DNA of 5,613 nt, taken from assembly GCA_947482805.1 (NCBI GenBank), contig CANKLK010000135.1, positions 1 through 5,613 on the forward strand. The letters run 5' to 3'. Positions 1-5,613 of the stretch are shown piece by piece. A model generated the notes under the pieces. It made no database searches and was not told where the DNA came from. It worked only from the letters and a program-made list of their open reading frames with translations. Made by a program: the position numbers and the translations under genes. Position 1 is the first letter of the stretch. Each line of letters opens with the position of its first letter. The stretch is from Flavobacteriaceae bacterium (lineage in GTDB: Bacteria > Bacteroidota > Bacteroidia > Flavobacteriales > Flavobacteriaceae).

Positions 1-1136
1 CTTCTTGCAATTTCAAAAGTTCCATTTTCTAAATCTTTTGGTCCAATAGCAATTCGAACCGGAACACCTTTCAATTCCCATTCGGCGAATTTAAATCCAG
101 GTTTTTGAGTAGTTCGATTATCAAACTTAACAGAAACTCTAGATTTTTTGAACTGAGCAACCAAATCATTGGCCACATTTGAAATTTTATCAAATTCTTC
201 GTCAGTTTTGAATATTGGAACAATGACAACCTGAATAGGTGCCAAATTCGGTGGCAAAACCAAACCGTTATCATCAGAATGTGTCATAACTAAAGCGCCC
301 ATTAAACGAGTAGAAACTCCCCAAGATGTTCCCCAAACATATTCTTGTTTACCTTCTTGATTAGCAAATTTTACATCAAAAGCTTTTGCAAAATTTTGTC
401 CAAGAAAGTGTGATGTTCCTGCCTGTAATGCTTTCCCATCTTGCATCAATGCTTCAATACAATACGTTTCTTCCGCACCGGCAAATCTCTCAGTTTCAGT
501 TTTCAAGCCTTTAATTACCGGAATAGCCATGAAATTTTCGGCAAAATCAGCATAAACATGCATCATTTTTTCCGATTCTTCAATGGCTTCTGCCTTTGTG
601 GCGTGAGCTGTATGGCCTTCCTGCCATAAAAATTCAGCAGTTCTAAGAAATAATCTTGTTCTCATTTCCCAACGCACCACATTAGCCCATTGATTAATTA
701 ACAATGGCAAATCTCTGTATGACTGTATCCAGTTTTTATAAGTAGACCAAATAATTGCTTCACTAGTTGGACGAACAATAAGTTCTTCTTCTAATTTGGC
801 ATTTGGGTCAACCATTAGCTTACCTGGTTTATCAGGGTCATTTTTTAGTCTGTAATGAGTAACAATTGCGCATTCTTTAGCAAATCCTTCTGCATTTTTT
901 TCTTCAGCCTCAAACATACTTTTAGGTACAAAAAGAGGAAAATAGGCATTACTATGCCCTGTTTCTTTAAACATTCTGTCTAATTCTGCTTGCATTTTTT
1001 CCCAAATAGCATAGCCATATGGCTTGATAACCATACAACCACGTACACCAGAGTTTTCAGCCAAATCTGCCTTGACAACTAGCTCGTTATACCACTTTGA
1101 ATAATCCACTTCTCTCTTTGTTAAGTCCTTGCTCAT
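1..1136 (-). CDS. proS: Prolyl-tRNA synthetase, archaeal/eukaryotic-like type (C-terminus beyond left edge)
   Basis: This class II aminoacyl-tRNA synthetase activates proline with ATP and loads it onto tRNA-Pro in the cytoplasm. The reading frame is open from the ATG at 1136-1134 to the window edge, giving 378 residues. I expect about 490 for this type, so roughly 110 C-terminal residues are missing. Visible landmarks are RPTSEA at residues 122-127, the motif 2 region starting at RWEMR (155-159) and running through the EGHTAHAT stretch to about 180, [10 protein letters not shown] at 240-249, and motif 3 around 269-296 ([12 protein letters not shown], then [12 protein letters not shown]). The anticodon-binding domain begins near residue 300. 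Only about 110 residues separate motifs 2 and 3, leaving no room for the INS editing domain of the common bacterial ProRS. The start is supported by the N-terminus [20 protein letters not shown] and by a promoter about 55 bp upstream. It is transcribed divergently from the lipoprotein gene. Confidence 0.96.
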   Translation of the reverse strand, partial: MSKDLTKREVDYSKWYNELVVKADLAENSGVRGCMVIKPYGYAIWEKMQAELDRMFKETGHSNAYFPLFVPKSMFEAEEKNAEGFAKECAIVTHYRLKNDPDKPGKLMVDPNAKLEEELIVRPTSEAIIWSTYKNWIQSYRDLPLLINQWANVVRWEMRTRLFLRTAEFLWQEGHTAHATKAEAIEESEKMMHVYADFAENFMAIPVIKGLKTETERFAGAEETYCIEALMQDGKALQAGTSHFLGQNFAKAFDVKFANQEGKQEYVWGTSWGVSTRLMGALVMTHSDDNGLVLPPNLAPIQVVIVPIFKTDEEFDKISNVANDLVAQFKKSRVSVKFDNRTTQKPGFKFAEWELKGVPVRIAIGPKDLENGTFEIAR

Positions 1137-1189
1137 ATTGAATACTTTGGCATAAAAATTGTTTAACTAATTTTAACTAAATAGTTCCG

Positions 1190-1220
1190 CAAAACTAACT
1201 ATTTTTGTATAGTCCAACAA
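1190..1220 (-). promoter_or_regulatory. Bacteroidetes-type promoter for proS
   Basis: On the minus strand a -7 box TAGTTTTG (1197-1190) matches TAnnTTTG fully. It lies 17 bp downstream of a TTG at 1217-1215; a second TTG at 1220-1218 would give a 20 bp spacer. This fits the TTG-spacer-TAnnTTTG pattern known for the primary sigma factor of Flavobacterium and Bacteroides. Transcription would begin a few bases after 1190, leaving a leader of roughly 45 nt before the proS ATG. The match is seen in the sequence; activity is inferred. Confidence 0.65.
1200..1207 (+). promoter_or_regulatory. Candidate -7 box for the lipoprotein gene
   Basis: TATTTTTG matches TAnnTTTG and lies 29 bp before the ATG at 1237, which would give a leader of about 20-25 nt. 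No TTG is found at the usual upstream spacing (about 1174-1183), so only the -7 half is supported. The box lies inside the spacer of the opposing proS promoter. Confidence 0.45.
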
Positions 1221-1236
1221 TAAAAATGCTATAGAT

Positions 1237-2142
1237 ATGAAAACTTATTATTTTAACCGTAAAAGATTATCCATATATGCGCTATTTGGATTTCTATCAA
1301 TTATCACATCTTCATGTGGATCTTATCAAAATAGTTCTTATTATGATAAAGATGGTGCTTATGGAGTTTCCCAAACCAACAATAATAATTCTCAAAGCAA
1401 TAAATATCAAGAATACTTTAGCGATTTAAATAAAGACGCTGAGTCATTTACCGGTATTGATAGTTATACTTCAGTTACTAATGATTCAATCAAAAAAACA
1501 GAAAATTACAATTCAAATAACGCTAGTTGGGGCAATAATCCTCAGAGTGTTACCGTAAATGTTTACGATAACAATTGGGGTTATGGCTATTGGAATAACT
1601 GGTGGTACGGAAATTATTGGGGTTGGAATAACTGGTATGGTCCAGGTTGGGGATGGGGTATTGGTTGGAATAATTGGTATGGTCCGGGATGGGGATTTGG
1701 TTGGAATAACTGGTATGGAAATTCTTGGTGTGGAAATTCTTGGTGTGGAAATTATTATAACAATTATTATAATGGTGGTAGAAGAGGTTCTTCATATCCT
1801 TACTATTCAAATGGAAATAGATACAGTGTTAGAAATGGTACCAGATCTTCAAATTATAATGTAAATGGGAGAAATAACCCTTCTTTAACTACTGGAACTA
1901 GAAATTTCAATACTAGATCTTCAAACTATCCTTTTAGAAATAATAATTCTTCTCAACCGACAAGAAGTAATAATCCTTCTCAACCAACTAGAGGTAATAA
2001 TTCATATCAACCAACGAGAAGTAATACTACTGAATCAGCTCCGGTACGCTCATACACTCCAAGTACTAATACTCGGTCATCTTCATTCGGAGGAGGTAAT
2101 TATGGTGGCGGAAGATCATCTGGTGGCGGTGGAAGAAGATAA
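1237..2142 (+). CDS. Repeat-rich putative lipoprotein of unknown function
   Basis: A 301-residue protein that I cannot assign to a named family. Residues 1-26 look like a lipoprotein signal: basic N-terminus with RKR at 8-10, hydrophobic stretch 11-24, then TSSC with the candidate lipidated cysteine at 27. The next residues (GSYQNSS) lack the acidic cluster used as a surface-export signal in some Bacteroidetes lipoproteins, so the facing side is open. Residues 30-100 are polar and rich in Asn, Ser and Tyr. Residues 113-178 are a Trp/Gly/Asn/Tyr repeat region with four WNNW cores, ending in two GNSWC units with Cys165 and Cys170. Residues 236-262 are three 9-residue QPTR repeats. Residues 285-301 form a Gly/Arg-rich tail ending GGGGRR. 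No catalytic motif is visible. Envelope anchoring with a structural, adhesive or matrix role is inference only. No Shine-Dalgarno sequence precedes the ATG, which is usual for this group. A hairpin follows the stop codon and a porin gene lies 76 bp downstream. Confidence 0.85.
   Translation: MKTYYFNRKRLSIYALFGFLSIITSSCGSYQNSSYYDKDGAYGVSQTNNNNSQSNKYQEYFSDLNKDAESFTGIDSYTSVTNDSIKKTENYNSNNASWGNNPQSVTVNVYDNNWGYGYWNNWWYGNYWGWNNWYGPGWGWGIGWNNWYGPGWGFGWNNWYGNSWCGNSWCGNYYNNYYNGGRRGSSYPYYSNGNRYSVRNGTRSSNYNVNGRNNPSLTTGTRNFNTRSSNYPFRNNNSSQPTRSNNPSQPTRGNNSYQPTRSNTTESAPVRSYTPSTNTRSSSFGGGNYGGGRSSGGGGRR
1591..1716 (+). repeat. In-frame Trp/Gly-rich coding repeats (WNNW units)
   Basis: The 12-base core tggaata(a)ctgg, with one C/T change in the third copy, occurs at 1591, 1624, 1666 and 1702. 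The intervals are 33, 42 and 36 bp, all multiples of three. It encodes WNNW followed by WYGN or WYGPGWG spacers. Copies at 1624 and 1666 are most alike, both continuing into YGPGWG. Unequal spacing with the frame preserved suggests repeat expansion and contraction under coding selection. Confidence 0.85.
1717..1746 (+). repeat. Perfect 15-bp tandem duplication encoding GNSWC twice
   Basis: The unit ggaaattcttggtgt occurs at 1717-1731 and again without change at 1732-1746; a partial third copy (ggaaatt) begins at 1747. It encodes Gly-Asn-Ser-Trp-Cys twice and supplies the only two cysteines of the protein besides the lipobox cysteine and any removed with the signal. Exact identity suggests a recent duplication. 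Confidence 0.85.
1942..2022 (+). repeat. Three 27-bp coding repeats (NNxxQPTRx)
   Basis: Three consecutive 27-bp units at 1942-1968, 1969-1995 and 1996-2022 encode NNSSQPTRS, NNPSQPTRG and NNSYQPTRS. Differences between units are few and partly synonymous. A related upstream pair encodes TRSSNY at residues 202-207 and 226-231, sharing the bases agatcttcaaa. The basic, Pro/Gln-containing units look like an extended linker, not a folded domain. Confidence 0.8.
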
Positions 2143-2154
2143 AAATAATAAAAC

Positions 2155-2198
2155 AAAAATATCTATGTTATTTAACAAATTGCATAGATATTTTTTTT
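2155..2198 (+). terminator. A/T-rich intrinsic terminator after the lipoprotein gene
   Basis: A perfect 13-bp inverted repeat (2155-2167 with 2183-2195) encloses a 15-nt loop and ends in a run of eight T at 2191-2198. Only two of the thirteen pairs are G-C, so termination may be incomplete. It starts 12 bp after the stop codon and ends 20 bp before the porin ATG. Confidence 0.7.
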
Positions 2199-2218
2199 GA
2201 ATAAAAAATAAATATACC

Positions 2219-3763
2219 ATGAAAAAATATATTACAATTATTATTGCCGGACTAACCTTTTCAGCATTAAGAGGACAGGAAACAACACCAGAAGATGCTC
2301 TCAGATATGCTGTTGAAAATTTAACTGGCTCAGCAAGATTTAGAGGAATGAGTGGTGCTTTTGGAGCTGTTGGTGGTGATTTATCAGCTATCAACCAAAA
2401 TCCTGCTGGATCGTTATTCTTCAATAATAATTATGCAACAGTAACAGTGAGCATTAACAACAGTAAAAACAGTTCATTATATAATGGTACAATAACGAAA
2501 GATAATGATAGTTCATTAGACTTAAATCAGGCAGGTGCAGTTTTTATATTTAATGATAATGGTGGTAAAACCGATTGGAAAAAAATTGCGGTAGCTTTAA
2601 ATTATGAAAACACAAACAACTTTAATAATAGTATTTTTTCTGAAGGAACTAATCAGTATAATTCTATCGGGAATTATTTTGTAAATCAGGCAAACGCTAA
2701 TGGAGGAATTCCCCTGGAACTACTAACAAACCAGCCAGGTGAATCTTTTTATGAGTTATATGATTATTTAGGCACATTACCTGATTCTAGTTTTCCAAAT
2801 GTCAATGGTTTTCAAGCACAGCAGGCATATTTAGGGTATTATACCTATTTATTTGATTCGAATTCACAAAACAGTTATGAAAGTAATGTACCAGCGGCTA
2901 ATTATTCGCAACAAAATTATTACACTTCTACAGGATATAACGGTAAGATTATCGGAAACTTTGCTACACAATACAAAGATGTTTTGTTTTTAGGACTCAA
3001 TATTAATGCCCATTTTACAGATTATATGAGAACAACATCTTTACGTGAACAAAATGACGGACAAGCTGCCAACGGAGTGTCATATATTCGTTTTGATAAC
3101 CAGCTTCATACTTATGGTTCAGGGTTTTCATTTAATCTTGGCGCTATAGTTAAAATAGTTTCTCAATTCCGTTTAGGTTTAGCTTATGAATCTCCCACGT
3201 GGTACCGATTGACAGATGAGTTAGCACAATATGTTGACTCTGATTACAGCACAAACTCTGTTATAAGCACCTATGTTGCCGATCCTGATATTATCAATGT
3301 ATATGCACCATACAAAATACAAACTCCCGGAAAATGGACCGGTAGTGCCGCTTGTATCTTTGGAAAAAGAGCACTACTTAGTGCTGACGTTTCTACTAAA
3401 GACTACAGCAATACAAAATTTAAACCTCAGAATGATTATACTGGATTAAACTCATTTATGAGTAATGCACTTCATGATGCTATTGAAGTTCGTTTAGGCG
3501 GTGAATACAAATACAAAGAATTTAGTTTTAGAGCAGGTTATCGTTTTGATGAAAGTCCTTATAAAGTTGATCAAACTTTTGGCGACTTAACAGGATATTC
3601 AGGTGGGTTAGGATATACTTTTGGCGATAGTAGAATTGATTTGGCGTATTCTTATGAACATAGAAATTTTAATTATACCTTTCTTTCTTCAGGCCTTACA
3701 GATCCTGCAAGAGTTAGCCGATATAACAATAATGTAACTGTAAGTTATTCAATGAATTTCTAA
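2219..3763 (+). CDS. OmpP1/FadL-family outer-membrane beta-barrel protein
   Basis: A 514-residue predicted outer-membrane channel. FadL-family proteins let hydrophobic molecules such as long-chain fatty acids or aromatic compounds cross the outer membrane; the substrate here is unknown, and homologues are often labelled hemin receptor without proof. Residues 1-19 form a Sec signal peptide (MKKY, then an Ile/Ala/Leu-rich stretch) with likely cleavage before Gln20. Residues 36-64 carry the typical Bacteroidetes FadL-like start: GSARFRGMSGAFGAVGGDLS followed by INQNPAG, with NPAG at 61-64. The rest is rich in Asn, Tyr, Ser and Gly with alternating strand-like segments. The protein ends VTVSYSMNF, whose terminal Phe fits the outer-membrane beta-barrel assembly signal. 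The length suits the family. No Shine-Dalgarno sequence and no full TAnnTTTG promoter is visible in the 76-bp upstream gap. It is followed by a terminator and then rimO. Confidence 0.88.
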   Translation: MKKYITIIIAGLTFSALRGQETTPEDALRYAVENLTGSARFRGMSGAFGAVGGDLSAINQNPAGSLFFNNNYATVTVSINNSKNSSLYNGTITKDNDSSLDLNQAGAVFIFNDNGGKTDWKKIAVALNYENTNNFNNSIFSEGTNQYNSIGNYFVNQANANGGIPLELLTNQPGESFYELYDYLGTLPDSSFPNVNGFQAQQAYLGYYTYLFDSNSQNSYESNVPAANYSQQNYYTSTGYNGKIIGNFATQYKDVLFLGLNINAHFTDYMRTTSLREQNDGQAANGVSYIRFDNQLHTYGSGFSFNLGAIVKIVSQFRLGLAYESPTWYRLTDELAQYVDSDYSTNSVISTYVADPDIINVYAPYKIQTPGKWTGSAACIFGKRALLSADVSTKDYSNTKFKPQNDYTGLNSFMSNALHDAIEVRLGGEYKYKEFSFRAGYRFDESPYKVDQTFGDLTGYSGGLGYTFGDSRIDLAYSYEHRNFNYTFLSSGLTDPARVSRYNNNVTVSYSMNF

Positions 3764-3785
3764 TTTTCATTTACCATATCATACT

Positions 3786-3813
3786 AAAACCACTTCTCAC
3801 GAGGTGGTTTTTT
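3786..3813 (+). terminator. Intrinsic terminator after the porin gene
   Basis: An 11-bp stem pairs 3786-3796 (AAAACCACTTC) with 3801-3811 (GAGGTGGTTTT), with a single U-G wobble, around a TCAC tetraloop. The T run extends to 3813. It lies 22 bp after the porin stop codon and upstream of the rimO promoter, so it separates the two units. Confidence 0.85.
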
Positions 3814-3824
3814 ATTTTAACAAT

Positions 3825-3852
3825 TTAATTCGAAATAAAAAGCTTAATTTTG
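3825..3852 (+). promoter_or_regulatory. Bacteroidetes-type promoter for rimO
   Basis: TAATTTTG at 3845-3852 is a full match to the TAnnTTTG -7 box. Seventeen bases upstream, 3825-3827 reads TTA, a one-base departure from the TTG -33 element. Transcription would start a few bases after 3852, giving a leader of about 25 nt to the ATG at 3883. Confidence 0.6.
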
Positions 3853-3882
3853 CACGCTTTCCGCACAATCGGGATTATGTCT

Positions 3883-5187
3883 ATGAGAACAAAATCATTA
3901 AAGAAAAATAAAATCAATGTTATTACCCTTGGATGTTCCAAAAACACTTACGATAGTGAAGTTTTAATGGGGCAATTAAAAGCAAGCGGAAAAGATGTGG
4001 TACACGAACAAGAAGGTAATATTGTAGTAATCAATACTTGTGGCTTCATTAATAATGCCAAAGAAGAATCGATAAATACAATTCTTGAATACGTTGACAA
4101 AAAAGAAAATGGCATTGTAGACAAAGTTTTTGTTACCGGTTGCTTATCCGAAAGATATCGCCCAGACTTAGAAAAAGAAATACCAAATGTGGACCAATAT
4201 TTTGGAACCACAGAATTACCGCTATTATTAAAAGCTCTCGGCGCCGATTATAAACACGAATTATTAGGAGAACGTTTAACCACGACTCCAAAAAATTATG
4301 CCTATTTGAAAATTGCTGAAGGTTGCGACCGACCTTGTAGTTTTTGTGCCATTCCGATTATGCGTGGAAAACACATTTCGCAATCAATCGAAAAGCTGGT
4401 AAAAGAAGCGGAAGGTTTAGCCAAAAATGGCGTAAAAGAACTGATTCTTATCGCTCAAGATTTGACTTACTATGGATTGGATTTATACAAAAAAAGAAAC
4501 CTATCGGAGCTGTTGGAAAACTTAGTAAAAGTTGAAGGCATCGAATGGATTCGTTTGCATTATGCATTCCCTACCGGTTTTCCGATGGATGTATTGGAAT
4601 TAATGAAACGAGAACCAAAAATCTGTAATTACATTGATATTCCGTTGCAACATATTTCGGATAACATTTTAAAATCGATGCGTCGCGGTACTACCAAAGA
4701 AAAGACAACTAAATTATTAAAAGAATTCCGGGCAACCGTTCCGGGAATGACCATCAGAACAACTTTGATTGTTGGTTACCCAGGAGAAACTCAGGAAGAT
4801 TTTGAAATTATGCGTGACTGGGTTCAAGAAATGAAGTTTGAACGTTTAGGTTGTTTTACTTATTCTCACGAAGAGAACACCCATGCTTATTTATTGGATG
4901 ATAATGTTCCAGAAGAGGTGAAACAAGCCCGTGCTGCCGAAATAATGGATTTACAATCACAAATTTCTTGGGATTTGAATCAAGAAAAAGTGGGACAGAC
5001 TTTCAAATGCATTATCGATAGAAAAGAAGGGCAATACTTTATCGGAAGAACTGAATTTGACAGTCCCGATGTGGATAATGAAGTGCTAATAGATGCTTCA
5101 AAATTCTATGTAAAAACCGGTGATTTCATCAATGTAAAGATTATTGACGCTACAGAATTTGATCTTTATGGTGAACCTAATCTGTAG
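3883..5187 (+). CDS. rimO: Ribosomal protein S12 methylthiotransferase RimO
   Basis: This radical-SAM enzyme adds a methylthio group to the beta carbon of a conserved aspartate of ribosomal protein S12, using two 4Fe-4S clusters. From the chosen start it has 434 residues, the usual length. The N-terminal MTTase domain has its three cluster cysteines at Cys18 (LGCSKN), Cys53 (NTCGF) and Cys87 (TGCLS). The radical-SAM CxxxCxxC motif is Cys148, Cys152 and Cys155 (EGCDRPCSFC), followed by IPIMRGK. GYPGE lies at 298-302. A TRAM substrate-binding domain fills about 369-434. RimO is favoured over MiaB by overall resemblance to Flavobacterium RimO as I recall it. The frame is open back to a TTG at 3850, but that overlaps the -7 box. 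ATG 3883 (MRTKSLKKNK) is preferred because GGGA at 3871-3874 is well spaced; ATG 3877 is possible. The stop TAG is followed at once by TAA. It faces the partial gene at the right edge. Confidence 0.95.
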   Translation: MRTKSLKKNKINVITLGCSKNTYDSEVLMGQLKASGKDVVHEQEGNIVVINTCGFINNAKEESINTILEYVDKKENGIVDKVFVTGCLSERYRPDLEKEIPNVDQYFGTTELPLLLKALGADYKHELLGERLTTTPKNYAYLKIAEGCDRPCSFCAIPIMRGKHISQSIEKLVKEAEGLAKNGVKELILIAQDLTYYGLDLYKKRNLSELLENLVKVEGIEWIRLHYAFPTGFPMDVLELMKREPKICNYIDIPLQHISDNILKSMRRGTTKEKTTKLLKEFRATVPGMTIRTTLIVGYPGETQEDFEIMRDWVQEMKFERLGCFTYSHEENTHAYLLDDNVPEEVKQARAAEIMDLQSQISWDLNQEKVGQTFKCIIDRKEGQYFIGRTEFDSPDVDNEVLIDASKFYVKTGDFINVKIIDATEFDLYGEPNL

Positions 5188-5297
5188 TAAAAACTTATTT
5201 CTGCAAACAATATTTTTACTTTAAGTCTATATTTTACAATTGGTTGCAGATGGTCATTTAGGTAGAATATAAAAGTTATTGATAATTTATAAATAAA
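5188..5297. other. Convergent intergenic gap with an imperfect inverted repeat
   Basis: This very AT-rich gap lies between two converging genes. The clearest structure pairs 5201-5211 (CTGCAAACAAT) with 5239-5249 (ATTGGTTGCAG), 10 of 11 positions, around a 27-nt loop. There is no T run after either arm, so I do not call a terminator. No gene, RNA or promoter is evident. Confidence 0.35.
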
Positions 5298-5613
5298 TTA
5301 AATTACCAATAATCCATATTCTCGCAAGGATTTAACTGGTTTTGAAAACCAAAACAATTCAAAATCTTCAAATACATTTTCAAAATCGGTTTTGAGTTGT
5401 GCATAAGTGATCGTCTTGTCATTGGTTACAGAAAGTAAATCAAGAGCTTTCACCAACCAATTCGCTTTAGCTGACTCTAGTGAAATTTCTATCATTTCTC
5501 TTTTATCGTGAAAGGTCAATCGCATCATTTCCCAAGTGTTGCCTTTTTTAGATTTTGTAAAAGTCTGATTTATGGACTTTCCTCCTATCCAGACTATTTT
5601 TGCTGAAGGTTTC
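5298..5613 (-). CDS. C-terminal end of a larger protein, possibly a B12-binding-domain radical SAM protein
   Basis: The frame runs without a stop from the right edge down to TAA at 5300-5298, giving 104 residues. A paired ATG at 5528-5523 could be read as the start of a 76-residue protein. However, the upstream 28 codons are open and read like ordinary protein (KPSAKIVWIGGKS, then SKKGNTWE), so those are more likely internal methionines. Other landmarks are WEMMRLTFHDKRE, a helical stretch SAKANWLVKALDLLS, and a C-terminus FELFWFSKPVKSLREYGLLVI resembling a small winged-helix-like end. From memory, this resembles the C-terminus of a Flavobacteriia radical SAM protein with an N-terminal B12-binding domain. 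No cysteine motif is visible here because that domain would lie outside the window, so the name is tentative. That it is a genuine coding fragment is much surer than its identity. Confidence 0.6.
   Translation of the reverse strand, partial: KPSAKIVWIGGKSINQTFTKSKKGNTWEMMRLTFHDKREMIEISLESAKANWLVKALDLLSVTNDKTITYAQLKTDFENVFEDFELFWFSKPVKSLREYGLLVI

Noticed and set aside
71..629. Open frames in other phases within proS (71-274 minus and 441-629 plus)
   Set aside because: Both lie wholly inside the well-supported proS frame and have no independent evidence.
1226..1234. A two-codon ORF (ATG CTA TAG) just before the lipoprotein start, as a possible leader ORF
   Set aside because: It is too short and likely by chance in AT-rich DNA, with no attenuator-like structure next to it.
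1550..1810. An 86-residue minus-strand frame rich in Asn, His and Tyr
   Set aside because: It is the antisense reading of the same repeats, with no promoter and no recognisable protein character.
1559..1864. A 101-residue plus-strand frame overlapping the lipoprotein gene, rich in Ile, Gly, Val and Met
   Set aside because: It is the +1 reading of the Trp/Gly repeats. Frame-preserving repeats without stops keep other frames open; there is no separate start signal.
2116..2424. A 102-residue minus-strand frame spanning the lipoprotein-porin gap
   Set aside because: It runs antisense through the terminator and the porin signal peptide and conserved N-terminus, and has no promoter.
3948..4535. 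Open frames within rimO (3948-4211 minus and 4344-4535 plus)
   Set aside because: They overlap conserved RimO domains in other phases and look like shadows.
1..5613. CRISPR, transposon, tRNA, phage or defence system
   Set aside because: No spaced direct repeats outside coding sequence, no transposase or integrase-like protein, no cloverleaf and no defence-type domain was seen on either strand.

Overview
The window looks like chromosomal DNA from a member of the Flavobacteriia, most likely Flavobacterium or a close relative. It is AT-rich. Start codons lack clear Shine-Dalgarno sequences. Upstream regions carry the Bacteroidetes-type -7 box TAnnTTTG. The RimO, ProRS and FadL-type porin sequences have the form I know from that group. 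The genus is inferred from sequence style and recalled homologues, not from a search.

Layout, left to right. Positions 1-1136 (minus) hold most of proS, a prolyl-tRNA synthetase of the archaeal/eukaryotic-like type; its C-terminus runs off the left edge. A gap of 100 bp (1137-1236) contains overlapping back-to-back promoter elements serving proS and the plus-strand gene. Positions 1237-2142 (plus) encode a low-complexity predicted lipoprotein with Trp/Gly/Asn/Tyr-rich repeats, 9-residue QPTR repeats and an Arg/Gly-rich tail. An A/T-rich hairpin terminator follows. Positions 2219-3763 (plus) encode an OmpP1/FadL-type outer-membrane beta-barrel protein, followed by a good intrinsic terminator. 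After a TAnnTTTG promoter, rimO (3883-5187, plus) encodes the radical-SAM methylthiotransferase for ribosomal protein S12. A convergent gap of 110 bp follows. Positions 5298-5613 (minus) are the 3' end of a gene entering from the right edge, tentatively a B12-binding-domain radical SAM protein.

Functionally, proS and rimO both serve translation, by tRNA charging and ribosomal protein modification. The two genes between them encode envelope proteins: a lipoprotein of unknown role and a probable outer-membrane channel. Each gene appears to be its own transcription unit, except that the hairpin between lipoprotein and porin may be leaky and no porin promoter is visible.

I see no mobile element, CRISPR array, RNA gene or defence system. 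The least explained object is the repeat-rich lipoprotein; the rest is ordinary housekeeping and envelope sequence.
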